A stretch of DNA of 28,044 bases from Liminaster sp964567855 (GCA_964567855.1 CAZMOE010000035.1:1-28044), one strand, 5' to 3'; shown: positions 8,073 to 17,768, counted from the stretch's first letter. Notes: generated by a model from the sequence alone, not told the origin. A program made the numbers and translations.

Positions 8073-9110
8073 ATGAACACATTGAATCTGGTAGACTGGA
8101 GAAACAGAATCTCATGGCGCAGCGTCGTGGCCGGTGTGGTCACCGCGATCGCCATCTCCATTCTCTTATCTTTGCTTAGCACAAGTATCGGCCTTTTCAT
8201 GCTGGATCCGCTGGACGAAATCCCCATTGCGGGTATCGGTGCGGCTGTCGGGATCTGGGCGATCCTGATTCTGCTGATCAGCATGATTGCCGGCGGCTAC
8301 GTGGCCGGCAGACTGGCCGGTGTACATGGCATGGCACACGGTTTTCTGGTCTGGGCCACCAGCCTGATCATTGCCGTCATCGTGGGAGCCTGCGTAACGG
8401 CCGGAGCGCTCAACATGGCCTCCAATACATTGGGTGCGGTCTCGTCGGTGGCAGGTAACGCAATCGTTCAAGCGGGAGACAGCCCGGCATCGGGCACCTC
8501 TGTTCTGACCGGCCCGGTTCAGAAGCTCTTCGGAGGCCTTCATTTCCAGCCGGCACTGAAACCTTACGACGTGCCGCAGAGCGTTCGCACCGCCTTGGCC
8601 CGCAGCGGGGTCAAAGAGTTGCAGCCGGGATACCTGCAGACGCAAATGGACAATCTCAAAAACGATCTTGGGAAAGCTGTAAAGAACATCGTCAAATCGC
8701 CCCAGAATACGGAACAAACCGTCAACCAACTATCGGCCCAGCTGAAGAAGCAGGCCACATTAATCGGCCAACCTGTCAATCGCGGCGATGTGGCCAAAAT
8801 CTTGGCCGATAACAGCAACATGTCGAGAAGCGAAGCCGAACTGGCCGCCGATCAATATACCGCGGCACTGAATAACTCCAAGGCCCAGGCCAAGCAAAGC
8901 ATCGAACGACTGGATCAGAATCTTCAGAGAGCTGCAGAAGACTGGAAAGAAATGAAACCCGTCATTATCGAAGCCGCCGAAGAGGCTGCCAATGCCGCCG
9001 CACGCTCCGCCCTGATTTCATTTTTCGTAAGCCTGGCCGCAGTCATCCTGAGCTGCATTGCCGGGGCATGCGGAAGTCGTGCCACCTGCCGCCGTATCGA
9101 ACTGCAATAA
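8073..9110 (+). CDS. Membrane protein with three N-terminal helices and a long extracytoplasmic or cytoplasmic helical loop
   Basis: A 345-residue protein of unassigned function. Hydrophobic segments lie at ~17-42 (WRSVVAGVVTAIAISILLSL), ~52-76 (GIGAAVGIWAILILLISMIAGGYVAG region) and ~90-115, with a last segment at ~312-332 near the C-terminus. The GGYVAGRLAGV...HGFLVWATS pattern resembles small membrane proteins often annotated PhnA-like or TIGR04086-like, known mostly from other phyla. Between helices 3 and 4 lies ~190 residues rich in Gln, Lys and Ala with coiled-coil character (RLDQNLQRAAEDWKEM). It is preceded by a perfect palindrome and converges on the BASS transporter gene with a 27-base gap. 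Stress or envelope function is possible, but nothing in the sequence shows it. Confidence 0.7.
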   Translation: MNTLNLVDWRNRISWRSVVAGVVTAIAISILLSLLSTSIGLFMLDPLDEIPIAGIGAAVGIWAILILLISMIAGGYVAGRLAGVHGMAHGFLVWATSLIIAVIVGACVTAGALNMASNTLGAVSSVAGNAIVQAGDSPASGTSVLTGPVQKLFGGLHFQPALKPYDVPQSVRTALARSGVKELQPGYLQTQMDNLKNDLGKAVKNIVKSPQNTEQTVNQLSAQLKKQATLIGQPVNRGDVAKILADNSNMSRSEAELAADQYTAALNNSKAQAKQSIERLDQNLQRAAEDWKEMKPVIIEAAEEAANAAARSALISFFVSLAAVILSCIAGACGSRATCRRIELQ

Positions 9111-9137
9111 CATCTCTCCACCCCCGTCACAGAATCG

Positions 9138-10040
9138 TCAGGCCGCATCCCGCCGCCTGGCGATTCCTACATACAGCAACAGCAGGACATTCATCATCAG
9201 CGCATAGATGATCGCCGGAATCGCCATCGCCCCATTATTGAAAACAAACGGACTGCTGGCAAGAGCGATCGCCTGAGCGGCATTCTGCATACCCAGCTCA
9301 ATCACCAGCGTCCGGCGCACACGTCCGCCCAACGACAACAGCCGGGCCGCGAGCACCCCGACGCCCATGGCCAGCACGATCAGGCCCACGACACAGCCTC
9401 CCAAGCGGGTAAAATGCGTCACAATCGTGGCGCGATGCTGCACGAAGAATATGGTTGCCAGCAAAATCAATGCCGGAAAGGCCATCCGCGACAAATAACG
9501 GTCTATCCGCGCCGCAGCAACCGGCGAATAGCGTCGCAGAGCCACTCCCGCCACAATGGGAAGCAGCATAAACAGAATATTCTGCACTATCAGATTGCCG
9601 ACAGGAAGCGAAACGGATGAAACCGGCGCCAACGGCCCTGCCGGAAGAGGCATCTCCGCAGTCGAAGCCCCGTCACCGATCCAGGTCATGACAAACTGCA
9701 TGATCAGCGGTATCGTAAACAGCGTGACAAGGCTGCTCAAGGCTGTAAGAGAGACCGACAGCGCTACATCGCCCTTCACCAACATGGTAAATACATTCGA
9801 CGAGCTGCCGCCCGGAGAACAGGCTATGAGCATTAGGCCTATGAAAAAAACGGGCTCCAGCCGGAACACGATCCCCAGCGCGAAAGCCAGCGCCGGCAGG
9901 GCCACAATCTGTCCCGTCAGCCCTACCCAGACCGGCTGAGGCCGGTGACGGAAGAGAAGAAAGTCTTTCAACTGTAACGTCAGCCCCAGCTCAAACATCA
10001 GAAGCGTCAATATGGGCAAGACAATCCAGACTGTATTCAT
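9138..10040 (-). CDS. Bile acid:sodium symporter (BASS) family transporter
   Basis: A 300-residue polytopic membrane protein with about nine or ten hydrophobic segments. The family signature is clear at residues ~75-105: IACSPGGSSSNVFTMLVKGD followed by VALSVSLTALSS, the conserved unwound-helix region that binds sodium in BASS proteins. A second conserved stretch sits near the C-terminus (GMQNAAQAIALASSPFVFNN). The family imports organic anions (bile acids, pantoate, pyruvate and others) with sodium; the substrate here cannot be read from sequence. The gene is monocistronic, divergent from lepA across ~110 bases of promoter region, and convergent with the 8073 gene. Length is normal for the bacterial subfamily. 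Confidence 0.88.
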   Translation of the reverse strand: MNTVWIVLPILTLLMFELGLTLQLKDFLLFRHRPQPVWVGLTGQIVALPALAFALGIVFRLEPVFFIGLMLIACSPGGSSSNVFTMLVKGDVALSVSLTALSSLVTLFTIPLIMQFVMTWIGDGASTAEMPLPAGPLAPVSSVSLPVGNLIVQNILFMLLPIVAGVALRRYSPVAAARIDRYLSRMAFPALILLATIFFVQHRATIVTHFTRLGGCVVGLIVLAMGVGVLAARLLSLGGRVRRTLVIELGMQNAAQAIALASSPFVFNNGAMAIPAIIYALMMNVLLLLYVGIARRRDAA

Positions 10041-10151
10041 TTTTAATCCTAAATTTCAAAATCGCCTGCGAAGATAGACACTTTTCACCTCTTTACGTCC
10101 CCACGGAAATAGAAAAAAGGCCAATCCGGCAAAAAAGTCGCGAAAACTGCC

Positions 10152-10160
10152 TATCTTTGC
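10152..10160 (+). promoter_or_regulatory. lepA promoter, -7 box TATCTTTGC
   Basis: TATCTTTGC matches the Bacteroidota -7 consensus exactly, 88 bases before the lepA start. No good TTTG element is seen at the expected -33 distance. Confidence 0.6.
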
Positions 10161-10248
10161 GCATCTTTAAATCAAGAGATGCGCTTCGGCCAACAGTCAG
10201 ATACCGTGCCGGAGACATCTCCGTATAATCAGGTAACAAGAAACTCCT

Positions 10249-12036
<1,788 letters not shown>

Positions 12037-12055
12037 CCGGCGACGGAGCCCCCCC

Positions 12056-12073
12056 TTTCCGCATGAGCGGAAA
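12056..12073 (+). terminator. Short hairpin after lepA (weak terminator)
   Basis: TTTCCGC and GCGGAAA form a seven-base stem with an ATGA loop. The following sequence is A-rich, not U-rich on the plus strand, so termination is uncertain and lepA may read through into the antiporter gene. Confidence 0.3.
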
Positions 12074-12137
12074 AACAAAAAATCAGACATTAATTTCAAA
12101 CATTCAATTTCTATAATCAACAACTACACTTAAAATC

Positions 12138-13499
12138 ATGGAAAATTTAATTCCCGCGTGGGCATTGATTCCTTTCGTTGTGATGTTGCTATGTATCGCC
12201 ATCGCACCACTCTGTGCAGAAAAATGGTGGGAGAGCAATCTGCACAAGTTGTACGTTTCCCTGATTCTGGGCATTCCCGTCGCCGCATGGATGATTGCCA
12301 GTAACACGGAAGCAAACATGTTTTCAGAACATCTGCTCCACCAGATGCTCTACGATTATGTACCGTTCATCATTCTGCTGATGAGCCTCTTTGTCGTTAC
12401 CGGCGGCATCAAAGTCAACGGCGACATACAGGCGACACCTAAAATCAACACCCTTTTCATCGGGATCGGATTCCTGCTGGCTTCCCTCATGGGAACCACC
12501 GGTGCGGCCATGCTCCTCATCCGTCCGTTGATCGCCACCATCAGCCAGCGCAAGTATAAGGCACATACGATCCTCTTCTTTATCGCAGCCGTGGCCAACT
12601 GCGGCGGTCTGCTGACGCCGCTCGGCGACCCGCCGTTGTTCCTGCTCTATCTGCGCGGCGCCCACTTCGGCTGGTTCCTGAAGCTATTGCCTGTATGGGC
12701 CTTTGCCGGAGCCTGCCTGCTGCTCATCTACTATCTGGTGGACCGTTATTATTACAAACGCGAACCCAAAGAGTGCATTCAGGCCGACAATGAAGAAATC
12801 ACCCCGATTTCATTCGATGGGACAATCAATATCCTGTGGTTGCTGTGCATTATCGCCTGCGTGATGTTTATCAACCCGAGCTATATCCCTGCCATGGGCG
12901 AAGAACACGCTCCCGCCTATCTGAAGCTGCTGCGTGAAATCGCACTCGGCATCGTCATCCTGGTTTCATTGGTAACCACTTCCAAGAATACCCGTGCCGC
13001 CAACAACTATTCCTGGACACCGATTCTTGAAGTTGCAGTCCTCTTCCTCGGCATTTTTGCAACCATGACCCCAGCATTGCTTTACCTCAACGCCAACGCC
13101 CATGCATTGGGTCTTACCGAACCCTGGCAGTTCTTCTACAGCTCCGGATTGTTGAGTTCCTTCCTCGACAATGCTCCGACAGCGGTAGCCTTCCACACGG
13201 TAGCAGGCGGACTGAATTCTGCTGACATCACCGCACAGCTGGCCACCATGAACGGAGACGCCGTGCTCGGCGGTGTGCCTTATGTAGCCGGCATCAGAGA
13301 AATTTTGCTCAAGGCCATTGCCACCGGAGCCGTCTTCTTCGGAGCCATGACCTATATCGGCAACGGTCCGAACTTCATGGTCAAGGCCATTGCCGAACAA
13401 AACGGTATCAAAATGCCTTCATTCTTCGGCTATATGGTCCGTTTCTCTCTGATCGTGCTGCTCCCGATTTATATCGTGGCCCAGCTTCTGTTCTTTTGA
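12138..13499 (+). CDS. Sodium:proton antiporter, NhaD type
   Basis: A 453-residue polytopic inner-membrane protein of the ion transporter superfamily, with about eleven to thirteen hydrophobic segments. Diagnostic stretches are GTTGAAMLLIRPLIATISQR (residues ~115-135) and NCGGLLTPLGDPPLFLLYLR (~155-175), which match NhaD antiporters, plus the second-half repeat SSFLDNAPTAVAFHTVAGG and YIGNGPNFMVKAIAEQ. NhaD exports sodium or lithium in exchange for protons. A strong rho-independent terminator follows immediately. It sits 101 bases after lepA on the same strand; I saw only a weak promoter-like TAATTTCA around 12090. The family is confident; the ion specificity is inferred from it. Confidence 0.9.
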   Translation: MENLIPAWALIPFVVMLLCIAIAPLCAEKWWESNLHKLYVSLILGIPVAAWMIASNTEANMFSEHLLHQMLYDYVPFIILLMSLFVVTGGIKVNGDIQATPKINTLFIGIGFLLASLMGTTGAAMLLIRPLIATISQRKYKAHTILFFIAAVANCGGLLTPLGDPPLFLLYLRGAHFGWFLKLLPVWAFAGACLLLIYYLVDRYYYKREPKECIQADNEEITPISFDGTINILWLLCIIACVMFINPSYIPAMGEEHAPAYLKLLREIALGIVILVSLVTTSKNTRAANNYSWTPILEVAVLFLGIFATMTPALLYLNANAHALGLTEPWQFFYSSGLLSSFLDNAPTAVAFHTVAGGLNSADITAQLATMNGDAVLGGVPYVAGIREILLKAIATGAVFFGAMTYIGNGPNFMVKAIAEQNGIKMPSFFGYMVRFSLIVLLPIYIVAQLLFF

Positions 13500-13517
13500 T
13501 CGCTGAAAATATCACGC

Positions 13518-13560
13518 GTCGGGCACTGACACAAGGTTTGTCGGTGCCCGACATTTTTTT
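13518..13560 (+). terminator. Rho-independent terminator of the antiporter gene
   Basis: GTCGGGCAC and GTGCCCGAC pair perfectly, with GAC/GTC extending the stem after one mismatch and ACAAGGTTT as loop. The stem is followed directly by A and seven Ts. It starts 19 bases after the stop codon. Confidence 0.92.
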
Positions 13561-13980
13561 ACCGCCACACAGCAACGTGATGCACATTGCCGCACAAGAG
13601 GAACAGCCGCCCATACCCTTTGCGGGCATTCCGGCCCGACGACAAGGGGCGGAATCCGTATGAGAAACCGGACCCGCAAAAATGCAGACAGCAGATATGA
13701 CGGAGGAAGCGCCTCCAGGATCCACGCGTCCGCCGGTCAGCCCGTCGGACCTCCTTTTTTATTTATATTCTTAAACATTTATACCATTATTATCTCTCAA
13801 ATCGCTATTTTAACCCAAATTCATATTAAATTTTTGTTAAAACAAACTTCCGCTATTGCCAATAAGCGAATAAGAACACACAACAAACAATAAATAAAAG
13901 CCGTTCCTACAGTGAGCGCATGTCAGTATTGTTTATAATATGTTACTTTGCAAAAAATAAGCGATAACAAAAAACAATAT
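13561..13980. other. 420-bp intergenic region: GC-rich structured left half, AT-rich right half
   Basis: Positions 13561-13760 are GC-rich and full of short complementary segments, ending at CTCCTTTTTT. Positions 13760-13930 are very AT-rich and featureless. TTACTTTGC at 13943-13951 is a one-mismatch -7 box, without a good -33, that could drive the synthetase gene. No credible protein is encoded on either strand. Confidence 0.5.
13626..13765 (+). ncRNA. Possible structured RNA ending in a terminator-like U-run
   Basis: After the previous gene's terminator, the segment contains GGAATCCG...AAACCGGACCCGC (13651-13677), a GGAGG/CCTCC hairpin (13702-13716) and GTCCG...CGGAC (13729-13749), followed by CTCC and six Ts. 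The blocks GGAATCC, ACCCGC, GGAAG and GGTCAG...ACCT occur in the order seen in cobalamin riboswitches, but the alignment by eye is loose and key parts (the CTGT after CCCGC, the intact B12 box) are missing. It could equally be an unrelated small RNA or chance structure. Confidence 0.22.
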
Positions 13981-15657
13981 ATGCTCGACAAATTTCTAAA
14001 AAAGACGAACTTTTCCTCCTACGAGGACTTCATGAAAAACTTTAAAATAGAAGTTCCGGAAAATTTCAACTTCGGTTATGATGTAATCGACGCATGGGCG
14101 GAAGAGGCTCCCGAAAAGCAGGCGATTCTCTGGACCAATGAGGCAGGAGAGGTCAAAACCCTTACTTATGCCCAATATAAAGAGGTATCTGATCGCGCCG
14201 CTTCCTATTTTCTCAGTATCGGCTTGGGGAAAGGCGATCGCGTGATGCTGATTCTCAAACGCCGCCTGGAATGGTGGATCTGCATGGTCGCACTTCACAA
14301 AATCGGCGCCATCGCTATTCCCGCCACTCATCTGCTGACCGATAAAGATATCAAATATCGCTGCAATGCAGCCGGAATCAAGGCCATCGTGGCCTGCGGA
14401 GACCAATGGGTGCTTGAACACATCAGTCAGGCACAACCTGAAAGCCCCACACTGGAGCTTTGCATTTCCATCGGCCCCGATATCCCGGCCGGATGGCTGG
14501 ACTTTCAGAGCGGCATCCGGGACGCGGCACCTTTCGACAGGACCCAAGTGCCCGGCACCACCAATACAGACAGCATGCTGATGTATTTTACCTCCGGCAC
14601 TTCCGGAGAACCCAAGATGGTGGCACATGATTATACTTATCCGCTCGGGCATATCATCACCGGCAAGTACTGGCACAATCTCTCGGAAGATTCCCTGCAC
14701 CTGACATTGGCAGATACCGGCTGGGGAAAGGCCGTATGGGGTAAATTCTACGGACAGATGATTTCCGGCGCCACGGTCTTCATCTATGACTTTGACGGAA
14801 AATTCCAGCCGGCACAATTACTCGGCATCATCGAAAAATTCAATATCACTTCATTCTGCGCGCCGCCTACCGTGTTCAGGTTCCTTATCCGGGAAGACCT
14901 GTCCAAATACGACATTTCATTGTTGCGCTATTGCACGATTGCCGGCGAGGCTTTGAATCCGAAAGTCTTCGATGAATGGCTGCGCCTCACCGGCATCCGG
15001 CTCATGGAAGGTTACGGCCAGACGGAAACGACGCTGGTCATCGGCACCTATCCGTGGTGCCAGCCCAAACCGGGCTCCATGGGCGTGGCCGGTCCTCAAT
15101 ACGACGTCGACGTGGTAGATAACGACGGCAATACATGCGCCCCGAACGAACACGGACAGATCGTCATCCGCACGGATCACGGCAAACCACTGGGACTTTT
15201 CAAAGAATACTACCGCAATCCCCGTCTCACGGAAGAGGCACACAACAATGGGCTTTATTATACCGGCGACGTGGCCTATCGCGACGAAGACGGCTACTTC
15301 TGGTTCGTCGGCCGCGCCGACGATGTCATCAAATCGTCCGGTTACCGTATCGGCCCATTTGAAGTGGAATCTGCACTTATGACCCATCCCGCTGTCGTCG
15401 AATGTGCGATCACCGGTGTCCCCGACGAAGTACGCGGCCAGATCGTAAAAGCTACCATCGTCCTGAGTGCCGCCTACAAAGACAAAGCGGATCAAAACCT
15501 TATCGAAGAAATTCAGAACCACGTAAAGAAAGTGACCGCTCCCTATAAATATCCGCGTGTCATAGAATTTGTCGAGGAACTGCCCAAGACCATCAGCGGA
15601 AAAATCCGCCGTGTGGAAATCAGGGAAAAAGAACAAAAAGAGAACATCCCGGTCTAA
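13981..15657 (+). CDS. AMP-forming acyl-CoA synthetase (acetyl/medium-chain type)
   Basis: A 558-residue adenylate-forming enzyme that activates a carboxylic acid to acyl-AMP and then to acyl-CoA. All core motifs are present: YFTSGTSGEPKMVAHD (A3, ~202-217), GYGQTE (A5), YTGDVAYRDEDGYFWFVGR with DDVIKSSGYRIGP (A7-A8), and KTISGKIRR with the catalytic Lys541. The overall pattern (WGTxxxx, NFGYDVIDAWA) fits the acetyl/medium-chain acyl-CoA synthetase group; the acid is unknown. I chose ATG 13981, which gives MLDKFLKKTNF. A TTG at 13948 extends the frame but overlaps a candidate -7 box. It is probably monocistronic, with a terminator-like hairpin after the stop and a separate promoter for proB. 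Confidence 0.9.
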   Translation: MLDKFLKKTNFSSYEDFMKNFKIEVPENFNFGYDVIDAWAEEAPEKQAILWTNEAGEVKTLTYAQYKEVSDRAASYFLSIGLGKGDRVMLILKRRLEWWICMVALHKIGAIAIPATHLLTDKDIKYRCNAAGIKAIVACGDQWVLEHISQAQPESPTLELCISIGPDIPAGWLDFQSGIRDAAPFDRTQVPGTTNTDSMLMYFTSGTSGEPKMVAHDYTYPLGHIITGKYWHNLSEDSLHLTLADTGWGKAVWGKFYGQMISGATVFIYDFDGKFQPAQLLGIIEKFNITSFCAPPTVFRFLIREDLSKYDISLLRYCTIAGEALNPKVFDEWLRLTGIRLMEGYGQTETTLVIGTYPWCQPKPGSMGVAGPQYDVDVVDNDGNTCAPNEHGQIVIRTDHGKPLGLFKEYYRNPRLTEEAHNNGLYYTGDVAYRDEDGYFWFVGRADDVIKSSGYRIGPFEVESALMTHPAVVECAITGVPDEVRGQIVKATIVLSAAYKDKADQNLIEEIQNHVKKVTAPYKYPRVIEFVEELPKTISGKIRRVEIREKEQKENIPV

Positions 15658-15719
15658 GCAACCGGCTAATACTCCAGAAAAAAGAATCCGGCTACATAGT
15701 ATCCGAGGATTCAGCGAAA

Positions 15720-15755
15720 AGAAAAAGGGGAAATGCGGGTTTCTCCTTTTTCTTT
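15720..15755 (+). terminator. Terminator after the acyl-CoA synthetase gene
   Basis: AGAAAAAGG plus GGAAA pairs with TTTCT plus CCTTTTTCT around a TGCGGG loop, followed by a T-rich tract. The A/T-rich arms also supply the T-rich -33 region of the proB promoter. Confidence 0.6.
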
Positions 15756-15787
15756 TTCTCTTCTTTAAGAAAACGGATTATCTTTGC
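15753..15787 (+). promoter_or_regulatory. proB promoter (-7 box TATCTTTGC)
   Basis: TATCTTTGC at 15779-15787 matches the -7 consensus, with T-rich TTTTTCT at 15753-15759 at about the right -33 distance. This places transcription start near 15795, so the in-frame TTG at 15784 cannot be the translation start. Confidence 0.65.
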
Positions 15788-15852
15788 ACGGCAAACACCG
15801 CCACGGTAGGAATACCAGAGGTACAACAAGAAGATCACAAACACACAGACAG

Positions 15853-16962
15853 ATGATAAGAGTCGCAGTTAAAATCGGCAGCAATGTACTGACCCGTTCC
15901 GACGGAACATTGGACGTCACCCGTATGTCGGCATTGGTCGACCAGGTAGCGGAATTACACCGCCGCGGTATTCAAATCATTCTCATTTCATCCGGAGCCG
16001 TAGCTTCCGGACGTAGCGAAATGAAAAGCAGAATCGGTAACGACAGACTCGATACAGTCAGCCAGCGACAGCTTTTCTCAGCCGTCGGCCAGGCAAAACT
16101 CATCAATAAATATTATGAACTGTTCCGCGACCATGGGATCTGCTGCGGTCAAGTGCTGACAACCAAAGAAAACTTCAGCACACGGCGGCATTATCTCAAT
16201 CAAAAAAACTGCATGGAGGTCATGCTGGCCGAAAACGTCATCCCCATCGTAAACGAAAACGATACGATCAGCGTATCCGAACTGATGTTCACGGACAATG
16301 ACGAACTATCGGGCCTCATCGCCACCATGATGAATGCCGAACTGCTTATTCTTCTGAGCAACATAGACGGCATTTACAGCGGCAACCCGAAAGATCCCGA
16401 TTCCCAGCTCATTCCGGTCATCTACGATGATACCGATATCAGCCAATACATTCAGACCAACCGCTCCAGTTTCGGCAGAGGCGGAATGGTGACAAAACAC
16501 AGAATCGCACGTAAGGTGGCCGGCGAAGGCATCGAAGTCGTCATCGCCAACGGCAAAACCGATAATATCCTCCTGTCCCTCGTCCGTATCAATCCGGAAA
16601 CCGGGAACAACGAACCGGCTGCCGGCTGCCGCTGCACACGCTTCAAGGCCGACGAAAAGAAACCTTCCGGAATAAAGAAATGGATCGCGCACAGCGAAGA
16701 TTTCAGCAAAGGAACCCTGACCCTCAACGATGGGGCCGTTGCCGCACTGTCGAGCAGCAAGGCCGCATCGATTCTGCCGGTCGGCGTCATCCGGGTAGAA
16801 GGAGAATTTGAAGAAGACGACATCGTCAGAATCCAAGCGGCCGACGGCCGGCACTTGGGGATAGGCAAGGCCAGCACCGACAGCGCAACCGCTCAAAAAG
16901 AAATAGGCACCAAAGGGCGGAAACCCTTGGTGCACTATGATTATCTGTGGCTGGAAGGATAG
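15853..16962 (+). CDS. proB: Glutamate 5-kinase
   Basis: A 369-residue enzyme that phosphorylates glutamate to gamma-glutamyl phosphate, the first step of proline synthesis. The amino-acid-kinase domain runs to ~260: VAVKIGSNVLT at 4-14, ISSGAVASGR, VNENDTIS and FTDNDELSGLIA, then LSNIDGIYSGNP and GRGGMVTKHRIARKVA. A C-terminal PUA domain follows (~275-360, PVGVIRVEGEFEEDDIV). Length matches two-domain ProB. ATG 15853 is the start, as the upstream in-frame extension runs through the promoter. proA, often next to proB in this phylum, is not adjacent; the next gene is trxA on the opposite strand. A hairpin overlaps the stop codon. Confidence 0.95.
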   Translation: MIRVAVKIGSNVLTRSDGTLDVTRMSALVDQVAELHRRGIQIILISSGAVASGRSEMKSRIGNDRLDTVSQRQLFSAVGQAKLINKYYELFRDHGICCGQVLTTKENFSTRRHYLNQKNCMEVMLAENVIPIVNENDTISVSELMFTDNDELSGLIATMMNAELLILLSNIDGIYSGNPKDPDSQLIPVIYDDTDISQYIQTNRSSFGRGGMVTKHRIARKVAGEGIEVVIANGKTDNILLSLVRINPETGNNEPAAGCRCTRFKADEKKPSGIKKWIAHSEDFSKGTLTLNDGAVAALSSSKAASILPVGVIRVEGEFEEDDIVRIQAADGRHLGIGKASTDSATAQKEIGTKGRKPLVHYDYLWLEG

Positions 16963-16977
16963 AATCCGCCAGCCACA
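16946..16977. terminator. Hairpin at the proB/trxA convergent junction
   Basis: TGTGGCTGG and CCAGCCACA are perfect nine-base arms with a 14-base loop. They overlap the end of proB and lie 15 bases past the trxA stop, so the hairpin could serve both genes. No T-run is visible on either strand. Confidence 0.45.
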
Positions 16978-16991
16978 AAGCGGGAAAACGC

Positions 16992-17312
16992 TCACGCCTT
17001 TACCGGTTCACTCAACTTCTGGTTGATGGTTTCCTTCAAAACCTTGAGGGACATTGCCCCAGACTTTTTCCAAAGAACCTTGCCCTTTTTGAAAAGAATC
17101 AGCGTAGGGACAGACTGCACTCCGAACTGGGCGGATAGGGCAGTATGCTGATCGACGTCTATTTTGACTACGTTGACCATTTTGCCACACTCTTTATCAA
17201 AATCCTCAAGCACGGGATGCATCATCTTGCAGGGACCGCACCACGAAGCATAAAAATCGACCAATGTCGGTTTATCTCCGTTGATAGTTTCCATAAATTT
17301 TTGTGCTTCCAT
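16992..17312 (-). CDS. trxA: Thioredoxin
   Basis: A 106-residue cytoplasmic thiol-disulfide oxidoreductase, typical thioredoxin length. The active site is WCGPCK (Cys25, Cys28) after VDFYAS. The conserved cis-proline is present in SVPTLILF (Pro69), and the buried acidic residue is Asp19. There is no signal peptide, so it acts in the cytoplasm, reduced by thioredoxin reductase. An extra cysteine (Cys42) sits outside the active site. The gene lies 154 bases after rpmH on the same strand, but a strong terminator lies between them and an extended hairpin occupies the leader. I saw no convincing -7/-33 pair directly upstream. Confidence 0.95.
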   Translation of the reverse strand: MEAQKFMETINGDKPTLVDFYASWCGPCKMMHPVLEDFDKECGKMVNVVKIDVDQHTALSAQFGVQSVPTLILFKKGKVLWKKSGAMSLKVLKETINQKLSEPVKA

Positions 17313-17343
17313 AATCTTATATCTATTATATGAGAGAGAGATC

Positions 17344-17380
17344 CGGGAGACTGTCCATTATGACAGACATACCCCTCCCG
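17344..17380 (-). promoter_or_regulatory. Extended hairpin in the trxA leader
   Basis: Outer arms CGGGAG (17344-17349) and CTCCCG (17375-17380) enclose an inner stem CTGTC/GACAG (17351-17355 and 17362-17366) with loop CATTAT. It lies 31 bases before the trxA start codon and would form in the mRNA leader. No T-run follows, so a regulatory or stabilising role is more likely than termination. Confidence 0.4.
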
Positions 17381-17393
17381 TTATGGAAACAAC

Positions 17394-17434
17394 AAGACCG
17401 TTGCAAAGGTTTATCACCTTTTTGCAACGGTCTT
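17394..17434 (-). terminator. Rho-independent terminator of rpmH
   Basis: AAGACCGTTGCAAA and TTTGCAACGGTCTT are perfect 14-base complements, extended by GGT/ACC near the loop. It begins 33 bases after the rpmH stop. On the minus strand the stem is followed by GTTGTTTCC, a weak U-tract. Confidence 0.85.
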
Positions 17435-17466
17435 TGTTATATCGTCCGACGGACGCTGAAAAAATA

Positions 17467-17616
17467 TCAACGCATCGTATCTCCGACAGTAAGGTTCTTG
17501 CGGCCCTTTGCACGGCGGGCAGACAATACTCGACGGCCGTTCTTAGTAGACATACGCAAACGGAAACCATGCTTATGGAGACGGCGGCGATTGTGGGGTT
17601 GGAAAGTCATTTTCAT
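17467..17616 (-). CDS. rpmH: Large-subunit ribosomal protein bL34
   Basis: A 49-residue, strongly basic protein read on the minus strand. It begins MKMTFQPHNRRRLHKHGFRL and continues with MSTKNGRRVLSARRAKGRKN, which is the bL34 pattern (TFQP, KHGFR, NGRRVLxxRRAKGRK). Residue 3 is Met where most bL34 proteins have Arg, and the Met at position 3 could also serve as start. The C-terminus ends TVGDTMR. It has its own strong promoter and terminator, and is divergent from efp. The genes for RNase P protein and DnaA are not adjacent, unlike the classical Proteobacteria/Firmicutes order. Confidence 0.96.
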   Translation of the reverse strand: MKMTFQPHNRRRLHKHGFRLRMSTKNGRRVLSARRAKGRKNLTVGDTMR

Positions 17617-17735
17617 AGCTTTGCTCTTTTTATTTTGTTTATTAATTTATTCTCTTCGATCATCCATGCAATATTTAGAGCTGTGACCAAACTGGCGATA
17701 GTATTTCCCTCCTTGGTTTTACTAAATTTGCGGGT

Positions 17736-17768
17736 GCAAAAGTAGGCATAAATTCTTGATTTGCCAAA
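17736..17768 (-). promoter_or_regulatory. rpmH promoter
   Basis: On the minus strand TTTG (17768-17765) and TACTTTTGC (17744-17736) are exact -33 and -7 boxes separated by 20 bases. Transcription would start near 17728, giving a leader of about 110 bases. Confidence 0.85.

Noticed and set aside
13408..13725. A 105-residue cysteine-containing frame on the minus strand
   Set aside because: It runs through the antiporter terminator and into the antiporter gene, and resembles no known protein.
13948..13980. N-terminal extension of the acyl-CoA synthetase from a TTG codon
   Set aside because: The TTG overlaps a candidate -7 box and ATG 13981 gives the expected family N-terminus.
15784..15852. 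N-terminal extension of ProB from a TTG codon
   Set aside because: It would start inside the -7 box TATCTTTGC, and the extension is not ProB-like.
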